NCBI GenBank assembly: GCA_903866485.1
Contig: CAIPNT010000032.1
Location: 1-8,296, forward strand
From: an uncultured Micrococcales bacterium
GTDB lineage: Bacteria > Actinomycetota > Actinomycetes > Actinomycetales > Microbacteriaceae
DNA length: 8,296 nucleotides
Direction: 5' to 3'
Numbering within the stretch: position 1 is the stretch's first letter; each line of letters begins with the position of its first letter. Shown piece after piece: positions 6,587 to 8,296 of the stretch. The notes below the pieces were generated by a model, which worked only from the letters and a program-made list of their open reading frames with translations, searched no databases and was not told the origin of the DNA. The position numbers and the translations under genes were made by a program.

Positions 6587-7348
6587 TTATCTCGTCTCGT
6601 ATCCGGCGGACTTTAGGGCGTTTTTGGCATCTTGAATTGAAACCGAGCCTTCGTGAAAAATCGATGCGGCCAGGATGGCGTCAGCGCCAGCTGCTGCCGC
6701 GTCGGCGAAGTCGGCAGCCTTGCCAGCGCCTCCAGATGCGATGACCGGAATCTTGGCAATCGCCCTAATGTCACGCAACATTTCTTGGTCAAAACCGGCT
6801 CGAGTTCCGTCTGCATCAATGCTGTTGACCAGCAACTCACCAGCGCCGAGTTCGATAGTGCGGGCCACCCATTCGAGGGCATCGAGTTCGGTTTCGTTTC
6901 GGCCACCGTGGGTGGTCACCACATAACCGGATGGTGTCTTTGGTGAACGCTTGAGATCAAGCGAAATCACCAGCACCTGGTTGCCAAATCGGTTGGCGAT
7001 GTCGTTTAGTAATTGCGGATTGGTAATTCCGGCCGAGCCGACGCTGATTTTGTCTGCTCCGGCACCGAGCAGTCTCGCCACGTCTTCAACTTCACGGATG
7101 CCGCCACCAACGGTTAGCGGAATGAACACCTGTTCGGCACAGGCAGTTACCAAGTCATACATCGTCGAGCGGTTGTCGACCGTGGCGTGCACGTCTAGAA
7201 AGGTGAGTTCATCGGCACCATCGGCGTAATAGCGAGCGGCAAGCTCGATTGGGTCACCCGCGTCTCGCAGGTTTAGAAAATTAACACCCTTCACCACGCG
7301 ACCATCGGCCACGTCTAGGCAAGGAATGACGCGGATCGACAGCGACAT
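6587..7348 (-). CDS. hisF: Imidazole glycerol phosphate synthase cyclase subunit
   Basis: Synthase subunit of the HisF-HisH complex, which turns PRFAR and glutamine-derived ammonia into imidazole glycerol phosphate and AICAR. The 253-residue (beta/alpha)8 barrel has both catalytic aspartates: D12 in RVIPCLDV (6-13, Thermotoga D11) and D131 in VISLDLKR (127-134, Thermotoga D130). Phosphate-binding and barrel motifs are VKGVNF (19-24), GGGIR (81-85), THGGR (146-150), DADGT (178-182) and ASGGAG (204-209). The partner hisH is not in this window. The ATG start overlaps the hisG stop by one base (TAATG), and only a modest GAGA precedes it, so its translation is probably coupled to hisG. Nothing unusual was seen in the protein. 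Confidence 0.97.
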   Translation of the reverse strand: MSLSIRVIPCLDVADGRVVKGVNFLNLRDAGDPIELAARYYADGADELTFLDVHATVDNRSTMYDLVTACAEQVFIPLTVGGGIREVEDVARLLGAGADKISVGSAGITNPQLLNDIANRFGNQVLVISLDLKRSPKTPSGYVVTTHGGRNETELDALEWVARTIELGAGELLVNSIDADGTRAGFDQEMLRDIRAIAKIPVIASGGAGKAADFADAAAAGADAILAASIFHEGSVSIQDAKNALKSAGYETR

Positions 7349-8187
7349 TAGATTCTCGCGGCATGAATGGCGCTGACCAAAATGGCTCGAGCGCCCAACT
7401 CATAGAGTTCGTCCATCTTTGCGTTGATCTCGTCGGCCTTCACGAGTGATCTCACGGCCACCCAGTCGGTGTCTCGCATCGGTGAAATGGTTGGTGACTC
7501 GATGCCTGGTGTGATTGCCGAGGCCTGGGCCACCAACTCTGCCGGGCAGTCATAGTCGAAGATCACGTATTCACGGGCGACCAAGACACCCTGCATGCGG
7601 CGCAACAACTGCATGTGGTCGGCCTTGCTGTTTGGCGCCACGATCAGGTTTGCCGAGCTTTGCAAAATCACCGGACCAAAAATTTCGAGGCCGGCCTGGC
7701 GCAGGGTGTTTCCTGTAGAAACTACGTCGGCAACGGCATCAGCAACACCAAGGCGCACTGCGACCTCAACCGCGCCGTCAAGCTGAACGAGTTCAACCTC
7801 GATGCCTTCTGCCTTCAAGAAGTCTTCGACCAAGTGCGGGTATGCAGTGGCAACCCGCTTGCCTTCAAGGTCCTTTAGGTTCTTGAACTGGCCAACTGGG
7901 CCCGCGAAACGAAAAGTTGAACCGCCGAAACCCAGATCGGCGACACTCTCGGCCTTTGAGCGGCTGTCGAGAAGCAAGTCGAGACCAGTGAAACCGACGT
8001 CAAGTGAGCCGGCGCCGACATAAGTGGCGATATCACGAGGGCGCAGGTAGAAAAACTCGATGCCGTGCTGCTGGTCGACAACGTGCAGGTCTTTAGGGTC
8101 ACGGCGAACCGTGTAACCCGCCTCTTTCAGCATCGCGATCGCTGATTCAGAAAGGATGCCCTTATTTGGGACGGCAACTCTTAGCAA
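7348..8187 (-). CDS. hisG: ATP phosphoribosyltransferase, long form
   Basis: First and rate-setting enzyme of histidine synthesis: ATP plus PRPP to phosphoribosyl-ATP and pyrophosphate. At 279 residues it is the long HisG form: two catalytic lobes up to about 200, then a C-terminal regulatory ACT-like domain that binds histidine, so no HisZ partner is needed. Visible motifs are VAVPNKG (4-10), [20 protein letters not shown] (49-68), VATAYPHLV (112-120), and the PRPP loop within [20 protein letters not shown] (137-156) and STGNTLR (157-163). The C-terminal domain carries GIESPTISP (228-236) and [10 protein letters not shown] (265-274). The start is TTG at 8187-8185 with GAG 6 nt upstream. There is no nearby ATG, and the N-terminus (LRVAVPNKG) is exactly the family's beginning. 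It lies 26 nt after hisE. Confidence 0.97.
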   Translation of the reverse strand: MLRVAVPNKGILSESAIAMLKEAGYTVRRDPKDLHVVDQQHGIEFFYLRPRDIATYVGAGSLDVGFTGLDLLLDSRSKAESVADLGFGGSTFRFAGPVGQFKNLKDLEGKRVATAYPHLVEDFLKAEGIEVELVQLDGAVEVAVRLGVADAVADVVSTGNTLRQAGLEIFGPVILQSSANLIVAPNSKADHMQLLRRMQGVLVAREYVIFDYDCPAELVAQASAITPGIESPTISPMRDTDWVAVRSLVKADEINAKMDELYELGARAILVSAIHAARI

Positions 8188-8192
8188 TGTCG

Positions 8193-8200
8193 TCTCTTTC
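8193..8200 (-). promoter_or_regulatory. Ribosome binding site of hisG
   Basis: GAAAGAGA on the minus strand in the 26-nt hisE-hisG gap, with its GAG 6 nt before the TTG codon at 8187-8185. It is a moderate Shine-Dalgarno match supporting the TTG start. Confidence 0.5.
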
Positions 8201-8213
8201 TTGGATAAAAGGT

Positions 8214-8296
8214 TTAGAAGAATCGTTCTAGGTCTTGCAGGGTGATGCCCTTGGCGGCCATCATGACCTGAAGATGGTAGATCAGTTGAGAGATTT
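8214..8296 (-). CDS. hisE: Phosphoribosyl-ATP pyrophosphohydrolase, C-terminal end (partial)
   Basis: Only the last 26 codons and the TAA stop (8216-8214) are inside the window; the gene continues past the right edge. The residues ISQLIYHLQVMM followed by AAKGITLQDLERFF match the conserved C-terminus of stand-alone HisE, whose last helix carries the ISQLxYHLxVMM pattern. HisE removes pyrophosphate from phosphoribosyl-ATP, the step between HisG and HisI, both encoded just downstream. It is an all-alpha MazG-like fold enzyme. Metal-binding acidic residues lie upstream and cannot be checked. The short fragment limits certainty, but the match and the position beside hisG agree. Confidence 0.9.
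   Translation of the reverse strand, partial: ISQLIYHLQVMMAAKGITLQDLERFF

Noticed and set aside
1..8296. Defence system, mobile element, CRISPR array or other undescribed cassette
   Set aside because: Nearly every base belongs to recognisable conserved biosynthetic or lipoprotein genes in a lineage-typical order; no direct repeats, integrase, transposase or compositional break was seen.

Overview
The window holds a block of biosynthetic genes, every one on the minus strand. Read in the direction of transcription (from high to low coordinates) the order is hisE (3' end only), hisG, hisF, hisI, trpE, a tryptophan-operon-associated membrane protein, a small HGxxPAAW-type membrane protein, trpC, trpB, trpA and lgt. 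I see no RNA genes, insertion sequences, CRISPR arrays or phage genes, and the genes show no frameshift or internal stop.

Organism: an actinobacterium, most likely of the Microbacteriaceae type. The order hisI-trpE-membrane protein-HGxxPAAW protein-trpC-trpB-trpA-lgt is an actinobacterial signature, and the two small membrane proteins belong to families known essentially from Actinobacteria. HisG sits beside HisE and directly before HisF. Base composition looks only moderately GC-rich (a little over half by eye), which would suit one of the small-genome freshwater Microbacteriaceae (Rhodoluna/Aquiluna-like). That placement is inference.

Layout: 8296-6192 holds late and early histidine steps: hisE (pyrophosphohydrolase), hisG (first step), hisF (synthase subunit of imidazole glycerol phosphate synthase) and hisI (cyclohydrolase). 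6199-4673 is trpE. 4666-3828 holds the two small membrane proteins. 3828-1030 is trpC-trpB-trpA. 1001-111 is lgt, the prolipoprotein diacylglyceryl transferase. 110-1 is a short non-coding tail with a hairpin right at the lgt stop.

How it works together: junctions are very tight. hisG/hisF share one base (TAATG), hisF/hisI are 2 nt apart, hisI/trpE overlap by 8 nt, trpE and the membrane protein are 6 nt apart, the HGxxPAAW gene and trpC share one base (TAGTG), trpC/trpB are 9 nt apart, and trpB/trpA abut (TAGATG). The largest gap is 47 nt. This looks like one his-trp supraoperon with much translational coupling. There is no room before trpE for a leader peptide or attenuator. trpG, trpD, hisA, hisH, hisB, hisC and hisD are not in the window and must lie elsewhere. 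The genes are ordinary for the lineage; the least understood parts are the two small membrane proteins and the hairpin at the lgt end.
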